This document shows positions 26,701 to 34,222 of a stretch of 35,319 nucleotides of DNA, in pieces. Source of the stretch: Candidatus Gemmiger faecigallinarum (lineage in GTDB: Bacteria; Bacillota; Clostridia; Oscillospirales; Ruminococcaceae). Location: positions 1 to 35,319 of the forward strand of contig DWVD01000037.1 in NCBI GenBank assembly GCA_019120395.1, written 5' to 3'. Both the position numbers and the translations under genes were made by a program. Under the pieces are notes generated by a model. It saw only the letters and a list, made by a program, of their open reading frames with translations. It had not been told where the DNA came from and did no database searches. The first letter of the stretch is position 1. Every line of letters starts with the position of its first letter.

Positions 26701-27544
26701 CGTCATCCAGATCACGGCGCGGGACCTGTTCCCCACCGGCTGCGTGGCCCTGGCCGGCATCCGCCCGGTGGGCAAGGAGCGCATCGACCAGGCCATCACC
26801 TACGCGGCGTCCATCCTGGCCGAGGGCAGCCCCACGCTGCGGGACGTCTTTTTGGGCATGATCGGGGATAACCGCAAACTGCTGAGCAAGGTGGACGACC
26901 TGAAAACCGTCTACGGCAAGGGCTATGTGGGCTGGATCGACGGCAACCGGGTGCTGGTGGGCAACCGCGCCATGATGCAGGATTACGGCATCAAGATCCC
27001 CAGCCTGGAGTTCGAGCAGCGCCATTCGGTCAACCAGCGGCGGGTCGTCTACCTGGCGTCCTCCGGCAACCTGATGGCCATGTTCCTGGTCAGCTATCAG
27101 CGCGACCCCGACACCGCGGCCGTGCTGGAAAGCCTGCGGCAGGCGGGCATGTCGATGATCGTCGACTGCGACGACTTCAACTGCGACGTCCACCTGATCG
27201 AGGCGGTCTACGGCCTGCCGTCCGGCTCGGTCAAAGTGCTGACGCCGGAGGAGCGCGAGGTGCTGGCACCCGCCACCGCCTGGCTGCCGGAGAGCGAGGG
27301 CAACATGCTGCATCTGGGCAGCTTTGCCAGCTTTGTGGGCGGCCTGCAGGCCGCGGCCGGCGCCGCCGAAGGCGAATACCGCGCCGGCATCGTGCTGACC
27401 GCCTCGGTGCTGATCAGCTGTGTGATAGCGGTCATCATGTCGCTGGCGGGAGGCATCGCCTCGCTGCCGCTTCCGGCCATGGTGCTGTACCAGGTCGCCT
27501 GGGCCGTGCTGGCGCTGGTGTTCCCCATGACCCGCAGATACTAA
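23795..27544 (+). CDS. Pseudo P-type ATPase with long disordered N-terminus
   Basis: 1249 residues. Residues about 1-670 are low-complexity (Pro, Glu, Gln, Ala) with spaced conserved-looking islands such as VERILQELNREQEAKGI, KKKKKRGIFGFGGG and RKGGLFGLFGRR. From about 680 the layout is that of a heavy-metal P-type ATPase: four membrane helices, a short actuator-like region, two helices (about 890-945), a P/N-like domain (about 960-1190), two more helices. Nucleotide-domain features remain (GYVGWIDGNRVLVGN, VVYLASSGNLMAMF, RDPDTAAVLESLRQAG). Catalytic motifs are lost: DKTGTLT is replaced by RDLFPTG, TGD by VDCDDFNCD, GDGxND is absent, TGES is not seen, and the CPC of the ion path reads CLGAP. 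It is thus probably not a pump but a membrane scaffold or sensor (inference). It lies 66 bases after rlmB, with a GGGGAG site. Confidence 0.8.
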   Translation: MPSKRTNDSVERILQELNREQEAKGIRDGVTDSNVDEILRSIPRSTAPADDVTATLGPIPDADMPKVEVSADLADPESRFSTQAINELLADLPIFQQQNGASRPSGQPAAQPARRTQPQAAPQPQPQPRSAAQPEAAPRPAEEPARPQQPQRPQPEREAAQPDAGQTAQARRGATADTTRTGIIKNFLRQMGSDDDMDAAQLSQRKNQFQRFFEESVAVVPDQNGRMPPEKKKKKRGIFGFGGGDTGEITDEFVPINVSLTSHRAGEAQPEPQAQQTPEPAQEAEPEPQAEAAPRPRKGGLFGLFGRRDEPEEETYGELDLAGDAEDAVPRQEEPLRAAPAAPDRPEPFPEPEPEPEPQKYVYHSKYAGTRRVHGSLADTLSSLGLYRTSTRDLRTAAREQAAEPPAPPPQAEPAPREPAQQEPAAQQPAAQQPAAVQPPRRKKKRDTVEFTPGQKAHALPDTPPQAEAFPSSEPVGEPVMTGSNTLTTGFTISMDRPAEREDTHDFVAAVQQAAALHPNRRSARQPEPEDVTGQVRLEPAPTAAPPSATGEVSLGAGPQQPEPTGDFALDFLDNQVEQRPDTAQFVRGIAQTLNTIPDEDEPDTGRYAEAARRLTREEPDDGEEPPKKRSRRPRMTGMPEDEREHEPEGPFPAGRAHHKLDYETTEDAPRVRQELDNQVLYRTVTTIVSAVATLLLLYLGTAAAGDVLPLPAMLTPGIATGESAAAMAAAGATAAPLLVVMLILLLVVCGLNWQTMAFGLLGLARAPTADTMPAMAAVGAVLQLVVFLIQPAWYRSGELCLLAGPAALVLCLNAAGKQMDARTVRANFDLVSAGVDHAVAYRLRDATVVRTVTRGLGEPKPSLLVSRPTVLLKNFLAGSSARRTSDKNQQQFSWILGVCGLLSFVFTLFYRQDAGMAFTALAAVWCLGAPLAGTLISALPAQRMQQSAARVGAVIPGWKDIRQLGRINVIQITARDLFPTGCVALAGIRPVGKERIDQAITYAASILAEGSPTLRDVFLGMIGDNRKLLSKVDDLKTVYGKGYVGWIDGNRVLVGNRAMMQDYGIKIPSLEFEQRHSVNQRRVVYLASSGNLMAMFLVSYQRDPDTAAVLESLRQAGMSMIVDCDDFNCDVHLIEAVYGLPSGSVKVLTPEEREVLAPATAWLPESEGNMLHLGSFASFVGGLQAAAGAAEGEYRAGIVLTASVLISCVIAVIMSLAGGIASLPLPAMVLYQVAWAVLALVFPMTRRY

Positions 27545-27611
27545 AACCCGGATATTGCAGGTCCCGCCCGGCAGAGGGCCGGGCGGACGCCGACAGAAAG
27601 GGGCATTGCAC

Positions 27612-28022
27612 ATGTACCGCGCACAGGACAGCCAGCTGAGCGTTTATGACTTTCTGCCGCCCTACCACGGCGAACTTGCCGCCGACAACCGCTGGGTACG
27701 CCTGGCCGCCGTCATTGACTGGGAGGGCTTTGAGAAAGAGTACAGCGCCCTGTTTGCCCGCGGCGGCAAGGTGGCGATCCCGGCGCGCGTGGCGCTGGGC
27801 AGCCTGGTCGTGCGCGAGGTATACGGCGCCACCGACCGGCAGACCGTCGAGCTGATCCGCGAAAGCCCGTACCTGCAATATTTCATCGGCCTGAAAACCT
27901 TTGGCGATACCCTGCCTTTCTCTTACCGCAGCATGGAGCGTTTCCGCGCCCGCATCCCCCGCGGGGTGGTGCGCCGGGCGGTCCGCGCCATGCGCGAGCT
28001 GGAAAAGAAGGACAAAAAATAA
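27612..28022 (+). CDS. Solitary transposase N-terminal (DUF772-like) domain protein
   Basis: 136 residues matching the N-terminal part of IS5/IS1182-group transposases: QLSVYDFLPPY, DNRWVRLAAVIDWEGFEKEY, RVALGSLVVREVYGATDRQT and SPYLQYFIGLKTFGDTLPF. The DDE catalytic domain (normally another 300 or more residues) is absent, and the protein ends cleanly in a Lys-rich tail (ELEKKDKK). No inverted repeats or further transposase sequence follow. A proper ribosome site (AGAAAGGGG) and neighbour-like base composition suggest a retained, possibly domesticated DNA-binding protein, not fresh debris; a decayed insertion is the alternative. A 9-bp intercistronic hairpin (27564-27586) precedes it. Confidence 0.75.
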   Translation: MYRAQDSQLSVYDFLPPYHGELAADNRWVRLAAVIDWEGFEKEYSALFARGGKVAIPARVALGSLVVREVYGATDRQTVELIRESPYLQYFIGLKTFGDTLPFSYRSMERFRARIPRGVVRRAVRAMRELEKKDKK

Positions 28023-28033
28023 CGCAAAGACCG

Positions 28034-28066
28034 GCAGCGCGTCGGATCCCCGGCGCGCTGCATTTT
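28034..28066 (+). terminator. Probable terminator after the transposase-like gene
   Basis: An 8-bp stem GCAGCGCG (28034-28041) with CGCGCTGC (28054-28061), then ATTTTCG. A second 9-bp hairpin GCCGGGCAC/GTGCCCGGC (28072-28110) lies before the next gene. Confidence 0.55.
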
Positions 28067-28130
28067 CGACTGCCGGGCACCGGGCGCGGGCCCCTGCCCC
28101 TGTGCCCGGCGACAAAGATAGAAGGGATCT

Positions 28131-28997
28131 ATGGAAATTTTACTTCATTCCGTCGTCCATGCGCTGGAGGACAGCGTGCGGATGTTGCCGTTTCTGTATC
28201 TGGCCTACCTGCTAATCGAGTGGCTGGAACGCCACCACGGCCAGAAGATCGAGAACGCCCTGGCCGGCGGCGGGCGCTGGGGCTTTGCCCCCGGCGCGCT
28301 GCTGGGCTGCGTGCCCCAGTGCGGATTTTCCGCCGTGGCCGCCAACCTGTACGCCAGCCGGGTCATCACGCCCGGCACAGTGCTGGCGGTGTTCATCGCC
28401 ACCTCGGACGAGGCCATCCCCATGCTGGCCGCCGAGCCCGGCGCCTGGACGGCTCTGCTGGCCGTCATCGTTTTGAAAGTCGTGTTTGCCATGGCGGCCG
28501 GCTTTGTGCTGGATGTGCCGCTGCGGCGGTTTTTGCCGGCGTCGCTGTACGGCGGCTATGCCGGCCATGCCGAGGATGTGGACTGCCACGAGGAACACGA
28601 GGAGTCCAGCGGCATCTGGCTGGCCGCGCTGCGCCATACGCTGGAGATCTTTGCCTTTATTCTGGTGTTCAGCTTTGCCATTACGCTGGTGTTCGAGCTG
28701 GTGGGCGAGGATGCGGTGGCCGCGCTGTTCGGCGGACTGGGTATTTTCCAGCCCATGGTGGCGGCGCTGCTGGGGCTTGTTCCCAACTGCGTTTCCAGCG
28801 TGCTGCTGACTCAACTGTATCTCCAGGGCGTCATCAGCTTCGGCAGCCTGTTCGGCGGGCTGTGCGCGGGCGCGGGCGTGGGCCTGGCGGTCCTGTGGCG
28901 GGTCAACCCCAGCTTCAAACAGAACCTGTTTTTGACCGGCCTGCTGTGGCTGGCGGGCGCTGCATGCGGCATCCTGCTGCAGTTTTTGCCCATCTGA
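28131..28997 (+). CDS. ArsP_2-type putative heavy-metal/manganese exporter
   Basis: 288 residues, about eight to ten membrane segments. It contains GCVPQCGFSAVAANLY and FIATSDEAIPML in the first half, and a mirrored LVPNCVSSVLLTQLY in the second half, typical of the ArsP_2 (putative 10-TM heavy-metal exporter, also called putative manganese transporter) family. A cytoplasmic or external loop near residue 145-160 is rich in His, Asp, Glu and Cys (HAEDVDCHEEHEE), a likely metal-binding stretch. GAAGGGA lies just before the ATG. The substrate (Mn, As or another metal) is not proven. It is followed after 43 bases by the corrinoid adenosyltransferase gene. Confidence 0.78.
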   Translation: MEILLHSVVHALEDSVRMLPFLYLAYLLIEWLERHHGQKIENALAGGGRWGFAPGALLGCVPQCGFSAVAANLYASRVITPGTVLAVFIATSDEAIPMLAAEPGAWTALLAVIVLKVVFAMAAGFVLDVPLRRFLPASLYGGYAGHAEDVDCHEEHEESSGIWLAALRHTLEIFAFILVFSFAITLVFELVGEDAVAALFGGLGIFQPMVAALLGLVPNCVSSVLLTQLYLQGVISFGSLFGGLCAGAGVGLAVLWRVNPSFKQNLFLTGLLWLAGAACGILLQFLPI

Positions 28998-29040
28998 CCA
29001 TCCGCCCGGCGGGGCGCATGCCATAAACGGAGGGAAACCC

Positions 29041-29556
29041 ATGCAGAGACAGGGACTGTTGCACCTTTACTGCGGCGACGGCAAAGGCAAGACCACCGCC
29101 GCCATGGGCCTTGCGCTGCGGGCGCTGGGCGCCGGGCAGGCCGTTGCCGTGGTGCAGTTTTTGAAGGACGGCCAAAGCGGGGAGCTTACCCCGCTGCGCC
29201 GCCTGGGGGCCGCCGTGTACAGCGGCAGTCCGGGCATGAAATTCGTGTTCCAGATGGACGAGGCTGAAAAGGCCGCGGCACGCGCCGGCCACGACGCCCT
29301 GCTGCGGCAGGCGCTGGCCCGGCCCTGCGGCCTGCTGGTGCTGGACGAGGCCTGCGCCGCCCTGGAGCTTGGCATGGTGGACGAAGCGCTGCTGAAAACC
29401 GCGGTCCTGGACCGTCCGGCCGGCCGCGAGGTCTGCGTCACCGGGCGCAGCCCCGCCCCCTGGCTGTGGGAAGCCGCCGACTACATCACCGAGATGCGCT
29501 GCGTCCGGCATCCGTTTGCGCGGGGCGTGCCCGCCCGCAAAGGGGTGGAATTTTAA
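29041..29556 (+). CDS. cobO: Cob(I)yrinic acid a,c-diamide adenosyltransferase
   Basis: 171 residues, the size of CobA/CobO/BtuR enzymes. P-loop GDGKGKTTAAMG near the N-terminus, then VVQFLKDG, LLVLDEACAAL and the C-terminal ARKGVEF expected in the family. It transfers the adenosyl group of ATP to reduced corrinoids to make coenzyme B12. No other cobalamin gene is next to it, so it probably serves corrinoid salvage. GGAGGG lies 6 bases before the ATG. No B12 riboswitch can be seen in the 43-base gap upstream. A very strong terminator follows. Confidence 0.92.
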   Translation: MQRQGLLHLYCGDGKGKTTAAMGLALRALGAGQAVAVVQFLKDGQSGELTPLRRLGAAVYSGSPGMKFVFQMDEAEKAAARAGHDALLRQALARPCGLLVLDEACAALELGMVDEALLKTAVLDRPAGREVCVTGRSPAPWLWEAADYITEMRCVRHPFARGVPARKGVEF

Positions 29557-29600
29557 AAACCGCCGGGAACGGTCTCTATCGACCGTTCCCGGCGGTTTTT
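29555..29600. terminator. Bidirectional intrinsic terminator
   Basis: A perfect 20-bp stem (29555-29574 with 29581-29600), 6-base loop, with an A-run on one side and a T-run on the other. It can stop transcription from both the corrinoid gene (plus) and the convergent GTPase-NYN gene (minus). Confidence 0.93.
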
Positions 29601-29625
29601 CTGTCTGCGGCGTCCCCGCGGCGGG

Positions 29626-32268
29626 TCACTGCCCGGTCAAAAACTCCCGGATCTCGCTTTCCACCGCGCGGACCTCCTCGTGGAAAGCCCGGGCGGACAC
29701 CCGCAGCGCGCCGTTGCCCAAGATGATCAGCTGCTCGGCGCCGTCCGAGGTCACCACCCGGGTGCGGTACTGTTTGGCGATCTCGTGGGTGGCCTTCTCG
29801 ATGTACATGTCGGCGGTCTCGGCCTCCTTGGTGTAGACCACATACAGGTTGTGGTACTGCTCCACCTCGCGGCTGCCGCCCTTCACCTTGTAGGCGTCAA
29901 ACACCAGAATCGGCACACAGCGTTTGTAGCCGGCGTAGTTGCACAGGACGTCCATCAGCTTGCGGCGGGCGGCGTCCAGGTTGTCGGCGGCCAGGGCTTT
30001 CAGCTCGTCCCAGGCAAAGATCACATTGTAGCCGTCCACCAAAAGATGCTCGGGGCCTTCCGGCAGCGGCTGTGCCGGTGTTTTGGGCGCGGCCGGCTCC
30101 TGCGGGCGGCGCTTGACCGGCCGCATGGCCTGGCGCGGGTCCCGGCGGATGGGACCGTAGGTGCGCTCGAAAATGGCCATCAGCTCCTTGTCCTCGGCCA
30201 GGGTGCCCCGGTAGGCGCGGGCGCGGGACCGGGCGGCGTACTCGGCGTCGGCTTCCTCCTCCGTCTCGGCGGCACTGCGGGCCATCCGCTCGTCCCGGGC
30301 CAGCACGCTGGGCAGGTGCATGTGGCCGGGCGCCTCGTCCCAGCGCACTAGATACCCCGCGCCGTGGCTGCAAAAGACCGAGTCTGCGGTGTTGTCGGTG
30401 TCGGCGTCCGCGTCGTAGCCCGCCGCGGCGATGACCTCGTCGGCGTTGTGGCAGGGCGCATACCCGGCGGGCAGGCAGGAAAGTTGCCCCCGGCCGCGGG
30501 TGTAGGCGGCCACCTCGCGGGCGTAGCCCCGCAGGCAGGCCACCGGCGCTTTGCCGGTCAGCACCGTCTCCTCCCCCTCGGTGACGGGCGGGGCAAACTC
30601 AGCGCACAGGCGGGGCATGTCGGCCAGCGCGCGGCCCACCGCCTCCTGCGGCAGCCGCAGCGCAAACTCGTACCAGGGTTCCAGCAGCACGCAGCCGCCG
30701 CGGCTTTGGGCGGTGCGCAGCCCCTGCCGCACCGCCCGCCAGGTGGCCTGGCGGAAGTCGCCGCCCTCGGTGTGCTTGGGGTGGGCGCGCCCGGCGGCCA
30801 GCGTGATCTTCACGTCGGTCAGCGGCGCGCCGGTCAGCGGACCCAGGTGGGTCTTTTCGGCCAGATGGGTCAGGATCAGCCGCTGCCAGTTGGCGGCCAG
30901 GTCGTCCTCGCGGCAGGCGGTCTCCAGCGTGACGCCGCTGCCCGGCTCGCCCGGCTCCAGCAAAAGGTGCACCTCGGCGTAGTGGCGCAGCGGCTCGTAA
31001 TGGCCCACGCCTTCCACCCGGGTGCTGATCGTCTCTTTGTACAAAATGCCGCCCTCGTCAAAGGCGGCTTTCAGCCCGAAACGCCGCTCCAGCAGGCTCT
31101 GCAAAATTTCCAGCTGGACCTCGCCCATCAGCTGCAGGTGCACTTCGCCCAGACGCTCGTCCCACACCACGTGCAAAAGGGGGTCCTCCTGTTCCAGCTC
31201 CCGCAGCTGGCGCAGCGCGGTGTGGACGTCGCAGCCGTCGGGCAGGATCACCCGGTAGCGCAGCACCGGCTCCAGCGCGGGCGCGGCGGCGTCCGGCTCA
31301 AAGCCCAGCCCCTCGCCGGGGTAGCTGTCGGCCAGGCCGGTCACGGCGCAGACGGCGCCGGGCAGCGCGCTGCCGATCAGCTGGAACTTCGCCCCCGAAT
31401 ACAGCCGCAGCTGGTCGGCCTTGCCCTGCCAGGATTTGCGGGCGTCGGGGCGGGAGGTCAGTTCGGCCTTGACCTTCAGCTCGCCGCCGGTGACCTTCAG
31501 CCAGGTCAGCCGCGCGCCCGCGTCGTCCCGCGTCACCTTGAAGATGCGCGCGCCGAACTCCGCCCGCTCCGGCAGCGGCTTTGTCAGGCGGGTCAGCGCG
31601 TCCAGCAGCGCGTCCACGCCGTCCAGTTTCAGCGCCGCGCCAAAAAACACCGGGAACACCTCCCGCCGGGCCACGGCGTCCGCCAGCTGGGCGTCGGCGG
31701 GCGTTTGGCCGGAAGTGATGGTCTCCAGCAGTTCTTCGCTGCACAGGGCCAGGTCGTCGGCGCCGGCGGGGTCGGCCAGGTCCACGCAGCCGGCCCCGAA
31801 CCGGCGGCGCAGCTCGCCCAGGCGCAGCGCCCGGTCGGCACCGGCCAGGTCCATCTTGTTGACGAACACGAACACCGGCACCCGGTAGCGCTCCAAAAGC
31901 CGCCACAGCGTCTCGGTATGGCTTTGGATGCCATCGGTGCCGCTGATGACCAGGATGGCGTAGTCCATCACCTGCAAAGCGCGCTCGGCCTCGGCGGAAA
32001 AGTCCACGTGGCCGGGGGTGTCCAGCAGCGTCAGCTCGGCGCCGGGCAGTTTTAACACCGCCTGCTTGGAAAAGATCGTGATGCCCCGCGCCCGCTCCAG
32101 CGCGTCGGTGTCCAGGAAAGCGTCCCGGTGGTCCACCCGCCCCAGTTTGCGCAGCGCGCCCGCGCGGTAGAGCATCGCTTCGCTCAGGGTCGTTTTGCCC
32201 GAGTCCACATGGGCCAACAGACCAGCACATATTCGTTTTATCGGTTTTTTCTCTTTCCGTTCGCCCAT
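29626..32268 (-). CDS. Tet(M)-like translational GTPase fused to YacP/Rae1-type NYN ribonuclease domain
   Basis: 880 residues. Residues 1-~640 form an EF-G/Tet(M)-like factor: G1 AHVDSGKTT (19-27), G3 DTPGHVDF (83), G4 NKMD (137), later domains to YTRGRGQLSCLPAGY. A charged linker (~640-735) leads to a YacP/Rae1-type NYN domain (~740-875) with HLLVDGYNVIFAW, PILVFDAYKVKGG and VVTSDGAEQL, which supply the acidic nuclease residues. Bacillus Rae1 cuts mRNA in the ribosomal A site, so this chain may couple factor binding to mRNA cleavage (inference). The domain IV loop of Tet(M) (YSPVSTPADFR) reads HPKHTEGGDFR here, so tetracycline resistance is doubtful. Start at 32268: GAGGGGGTG is just upstream, and ATGs at 32295 and 32304 lie at or before the predicted transcription start. 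Confidence 0.9.
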   Translation of the reverse strand: MGERKEKKPIKRICAGLLAHVDSGKTTLSEAMLYRAGALRKLGRVDHRDAFLDTDALERARGITIFSKQAVLKLPGAELTLLDTPGHVDFSAEAERALQVMDYAILVISGTDGIQSHTETLWRLLERYRVPVFVFVNKMDLAGADRALRLGELRRRFGAGCVDLADPAGADDLALCSEELLETITSGQTPADAQLADAVARREVFPVFFGAALKLDGVDALLDALTRLTKPLPERAEFGARIFKVTRDDAGARLTWLKVTGGELKVKAELTSRPDARKSWQGKADQLRLYSGAKFQLIGSALPGAVCAVTGLADSYPGEGLGFEPDAAAPALEPVLRYRVILPDGCDVHTALRQLRELEQEDPLLHVVWDERLGEVHLQLMGEVQLEILQSLLERRFGLKAAFDEGGILYKETISTRVEGVGHYEPLRHYAEVHLLLEPGEPGSGVTLETACREDDLAANWQRLILTHLAEKTHLGPLTGAPLTDVKITLAAGRAHPKHTEGGDFRQATWRAVRQGLRTAQSRGGCVLLEPWYEFALRLPQEAVGRALADMPRLCAEFAPPVTEGEETVLTGKAPVACLRGYAREVAAYTRGRGQLSCLPAGYAPCHNADEVIAAAGYDADADTDNTADSVFCSHGAGYLVRWDEAPGHMHLPSVLARDERMARSAAETEEEADAEYAARSRARAYRGTLAEDKELMAIFERTYGPIRRDPRQAMRPVKRRPQEPAAPKTPAQPLPEGPEHLLVDGYNVIFAWDELKALAADNLDAARRKLMDVLCNYAGYKRCVPILVFDAYKVKGGSREVEQYHNLYVVYTKEAETADMYIEKATHEIAKQYRTRVVTSDGAEQLIILGNGALRVSARAFHEEVRAVESEIREFLTGQ

Positions 32269-32304
32269 AAAAAGCACCCCCTCTCGTGAGAACATACTGA
32301 ACAT

Positions 32305-32333
32305 AGTATATCACAAGGGGAGGCGCTAGTCGA
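32305..32333 (-). promoter_or_regulatory. Promoter of the GTPase-NYN gene
   Basis: Minus strand TCGACT (32328-32333), 17-base spacer ending in TGA, TATACT (32305-32310): extended -10. The -35 hexamer lies right at the border to the AT-richer inserted DNA. Confidence 0.65.
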
Positions 32334-32347
32334 GGCATTGCTTTTCT

Positions 32348-33865
32348 TTATCTGGGCAGTTTAGGATAGAGGTGCAGGCTAAATTCACCCTCTGGTGTGC
32401 GGTACGCCGTAATCTTCTCCAACACGATCTTCCAAAGACTATTTTTCTCTGCAATAGACAGATGCGGATAGCTATCAAGAATACGCTGTGTCGTTGGGAT
32501 AAGTTCTTTCACAGCTTCTTTCTCGCCGTTTTTTGTTGCCTGCTTTTTTTGCAAGTCCGCTTCCGCTTTCTGAAGTTTTTGCATTTCTCTGGTTAAAGTA
32601 TCGTTGCGTTTGGAAAACATCTCTACCGTATAGACGCCCTTTTCAAGATATTCGCAGATTTTATCTTGCTGGCTTTGAAGCTCCAAAAGTTGCTGTTGAA
32701 TCAGGTTCAGCGCGGTTTCTGTTGGATCAGCTTGTGGAGGCTGTTCTGTGTCCACCTTAATTGTGTATTCAGAAAGCCATTCTCGCATCGCATTTACCAC
32801 AGCTTCCTCAACAAAGTCGCATTTCATTGTCCGGCAGTTGCAGCCTCGCGTCGGACAGCGATACCACGGCGAAGTATGCTGAGACTTTCCAGGGACATTT
32901 CTTTTCAAAACAGCTCCACACTTCTCACAAAACAAAATTGAAGCAAAAGGATTCATCAATCGTTTGTCTTTATGAACAGATGCGTGGTTTCTGCTATTTT
33001 GAACAGTTTTTACACTGTCCCACTGCTCCTGAGTAATGATTGGTTCATGTAAACCTTGGTATAACTCATAATCATGAGACTTAACTCGTTTTTTTACAAG
33101 CATTCCATCTTTTACAATTCGCTTGGTAGGCTCGTGCCGCCAGCGGATCTTGCCCAAGTAAACCTCATTATTCAGAATGTTTGTGATAGAAGTTTGTCCC
33201 CATGTACCAGTACGTGAAGGAATGTGCATCTGGTTCAACTGATATGCTATGGTGTTATACCCAATGCCTTGCCTTCCATACATATCGAAAATCATTCGCA
33301 CGATTTCCGCTTCATTTGGTTCGATTTGCAGGCTGTTACCCTTTGTTCCGGGTAGCTTATATGCGCGGTAACCATAAGGAGCCATAGAGCCAAGGAATTT
33401 TCCCTCAGATGCCGATTGGTTACGGCCTCTGACCAGACGCTTGGTAATAGTTTTCAGTTCGTATCGGCTGAACATGAACTTCATGTCCGTAAACTGCTCA
33501 TCTGATTCGTTTTGGAGGTCGTATGTTTTAGACGGTGTGATGATCTTGCAGCTGTTTGTCTGTAAAACCTGCATGATATATCCGGACTCCAGAGATGACC
33601 CCCTGGACAGTCTCTCAATATCTATGCACACCACACCTGCATACATCCCTGTGTTGACCAAATCCAACAGGTGAAGCATCTTGGGACGTGCAGAAAGAGA
33701 CTCACCAGAAACCACTTCTTCCAAAGTCTCTACAACATTCAAACGGCGCTCCTTGCAAAAAGCCTCCAAGATATGCCGATGTCTATTTAATGTTTCTTCA
33801 ACAGAAACATCGTCAAAATCGGTATCCATCCGGGATTTTCTTAAATACATCAAATATCGCTCCAA
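32348..33865 (-). CDS. Large serine recombinase
   Basis: 505 residues. Resolvase catalytic domain about 1-150 with nucleophile S11 in YLRKSRMDTD and IERLSRGSS; recombinase domain about 160-275 (MAPYGYRAYKLPG, VYLGKIRW); zinc-ribbon with CEKCG and CPTRGCNC; a coiled coil about 385-450. Such enzymes integrate and excise phages and transposons. Translation appears to start at TTG (33865): AGGGAGGTG lies 7 bases upstream, while the next ATG (33850) is badly placed. Base composition is clearly more AT-rich than everything to the left, so the gene was acquired with the element. It points toward the GTPase-NYN gene, marking the left end of the element. Confidence 0.92.
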   Translation of the reverse strand: MERYLMYLRKSRMDTDFDDVSVEETLNRHRHILEAFCKERRLNVVETLEEVVSGESLSARPKMLHLLDLVNTGMYAGVVCIDIERLSRGSSLESGYIMQVLQTNSCKIITPSKTYDLQNESDEQFTDMKFMFSRYELKTITKRLVRGRNQSASEGKFLGSMAPYGYRAYKLPGTKGNSLQIEPNEAEIVRMIFDMYGRQGIGYNTIAYQLNQMHIPSRTGTWGQTSITNILNNEVYLGKIRWRHEPTKRIVKDGMLVKKRVKSHDYELYQGLHEPIITQEQWDSVKTVQNSRNHASVHKDKRLMNPFASILFCEKCGAVLKRNVPGKSQHTSPWYRCPTRGCNCRTMKCDFVEEAVVNAMREWLSEYTIKVDTEQPPQADPTETALNLIQQQLLELQSQQDKICEYLEKGVYTVEMFSKRNDTLTREMQKLQKAEADLQKKQATKNGEKEAVKELIPTTQRILDSYPHLSIAEKNSLWKIVLEKITAYRTPEGEFSLHLYPKLPR

Positions 33866-33978
33866 GTCTCACACCTCCCTTCCGCGAATCACTGTGTCAT
33901 CATTTTACGCAACACTTTGTGATTTCGCAAAGGTGTGACAACGCTCGTCCGTATCCTTGCTTATTTGGAGCAATTATG

Positions 33979-34146
33979 CTAAATTTTAAGGTTTTCCTGT
34001 GTTCGCTCGGTGCCGTGGTAGGCATTGGAAACAAGATCTCCAATTTTCAGTAGGATTTGTGTAATCTCTGCTGCCTCAATGCGTTGGCAGTAATCATCGT
34101 GAATACAGACAACAGTTTCATCCCCATGAATAGCTGATGCAACCAT
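33979..34146 (-). CDS. Small protein of unknown function next to the recombinase
   Basis: 55 residues, no family recognised. The ATG at 34146 has GGGAGG 6 bases upstream; an in-frame TTG further up has none. The protein has an acidic, His/Cys-containing first half (GDETVVCIHDDYCQRIEA) and a helical second half. It lies 113 bases upstream of the recombinase on the same strand and may be a directionality factor or other accessory protein; that is only context inference. Confidence 0.5.
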   Translation of the reverse strand: MVASAIHGDETVVCIHDDYCQRIEAAEITQILLKIGDLVSNAYHGTERTQENLKI

Positions 34147-34179
34147 TGTGGCCTCCCATTTTCTTATATCACAAAGCAA

Positions 34180-34222
34180 ACAGCCGTACTGGAATGTTAT
34201 TCAACAGTTTCAGTACGGCTGT
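34180..34222 (-). terminator. Hairpin upstream of the 55-residue gene
   Basis: A perfect 11-bp stem ACAGCCGTACT (34180-34190) with AGTACGGCTGT (34212-34222). On the minus strand TTGCTTTGT follows, and the ribosome site of the small gene comes about 25 bases later, so it could be a terminator or attenuator. Confidence 0.5.

Noticed and set aside
22733-27613. Open frame of 1626 codons on the minus strand
   Set aside because: Antisense shadow of the methyltransferase and the pseudo P-type ATPase genes; composition not protein-like.
28023-28130. Manganese (yybP-ykoY) riboswitch before the metal exporter-like gene
   Set aside because: The gap holds two plain hairpins without the conserved loops of that riboswitch.
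28998-29040. B12 riboswitch before the corrinoid adenosyltransferase gene
   Set aside because: Only 43 bases separate the genes, too short for the riboswitch, and no B12-box is visible.
29626-32268. Tetracycline resistance gene of the tet(M)/tet(O) class
   Set aside because: The GTPase is related, but the domain IV tip loop differs, an extra nuclease domain is fused, and the gene has host-like G+C content; resistance is not supported.
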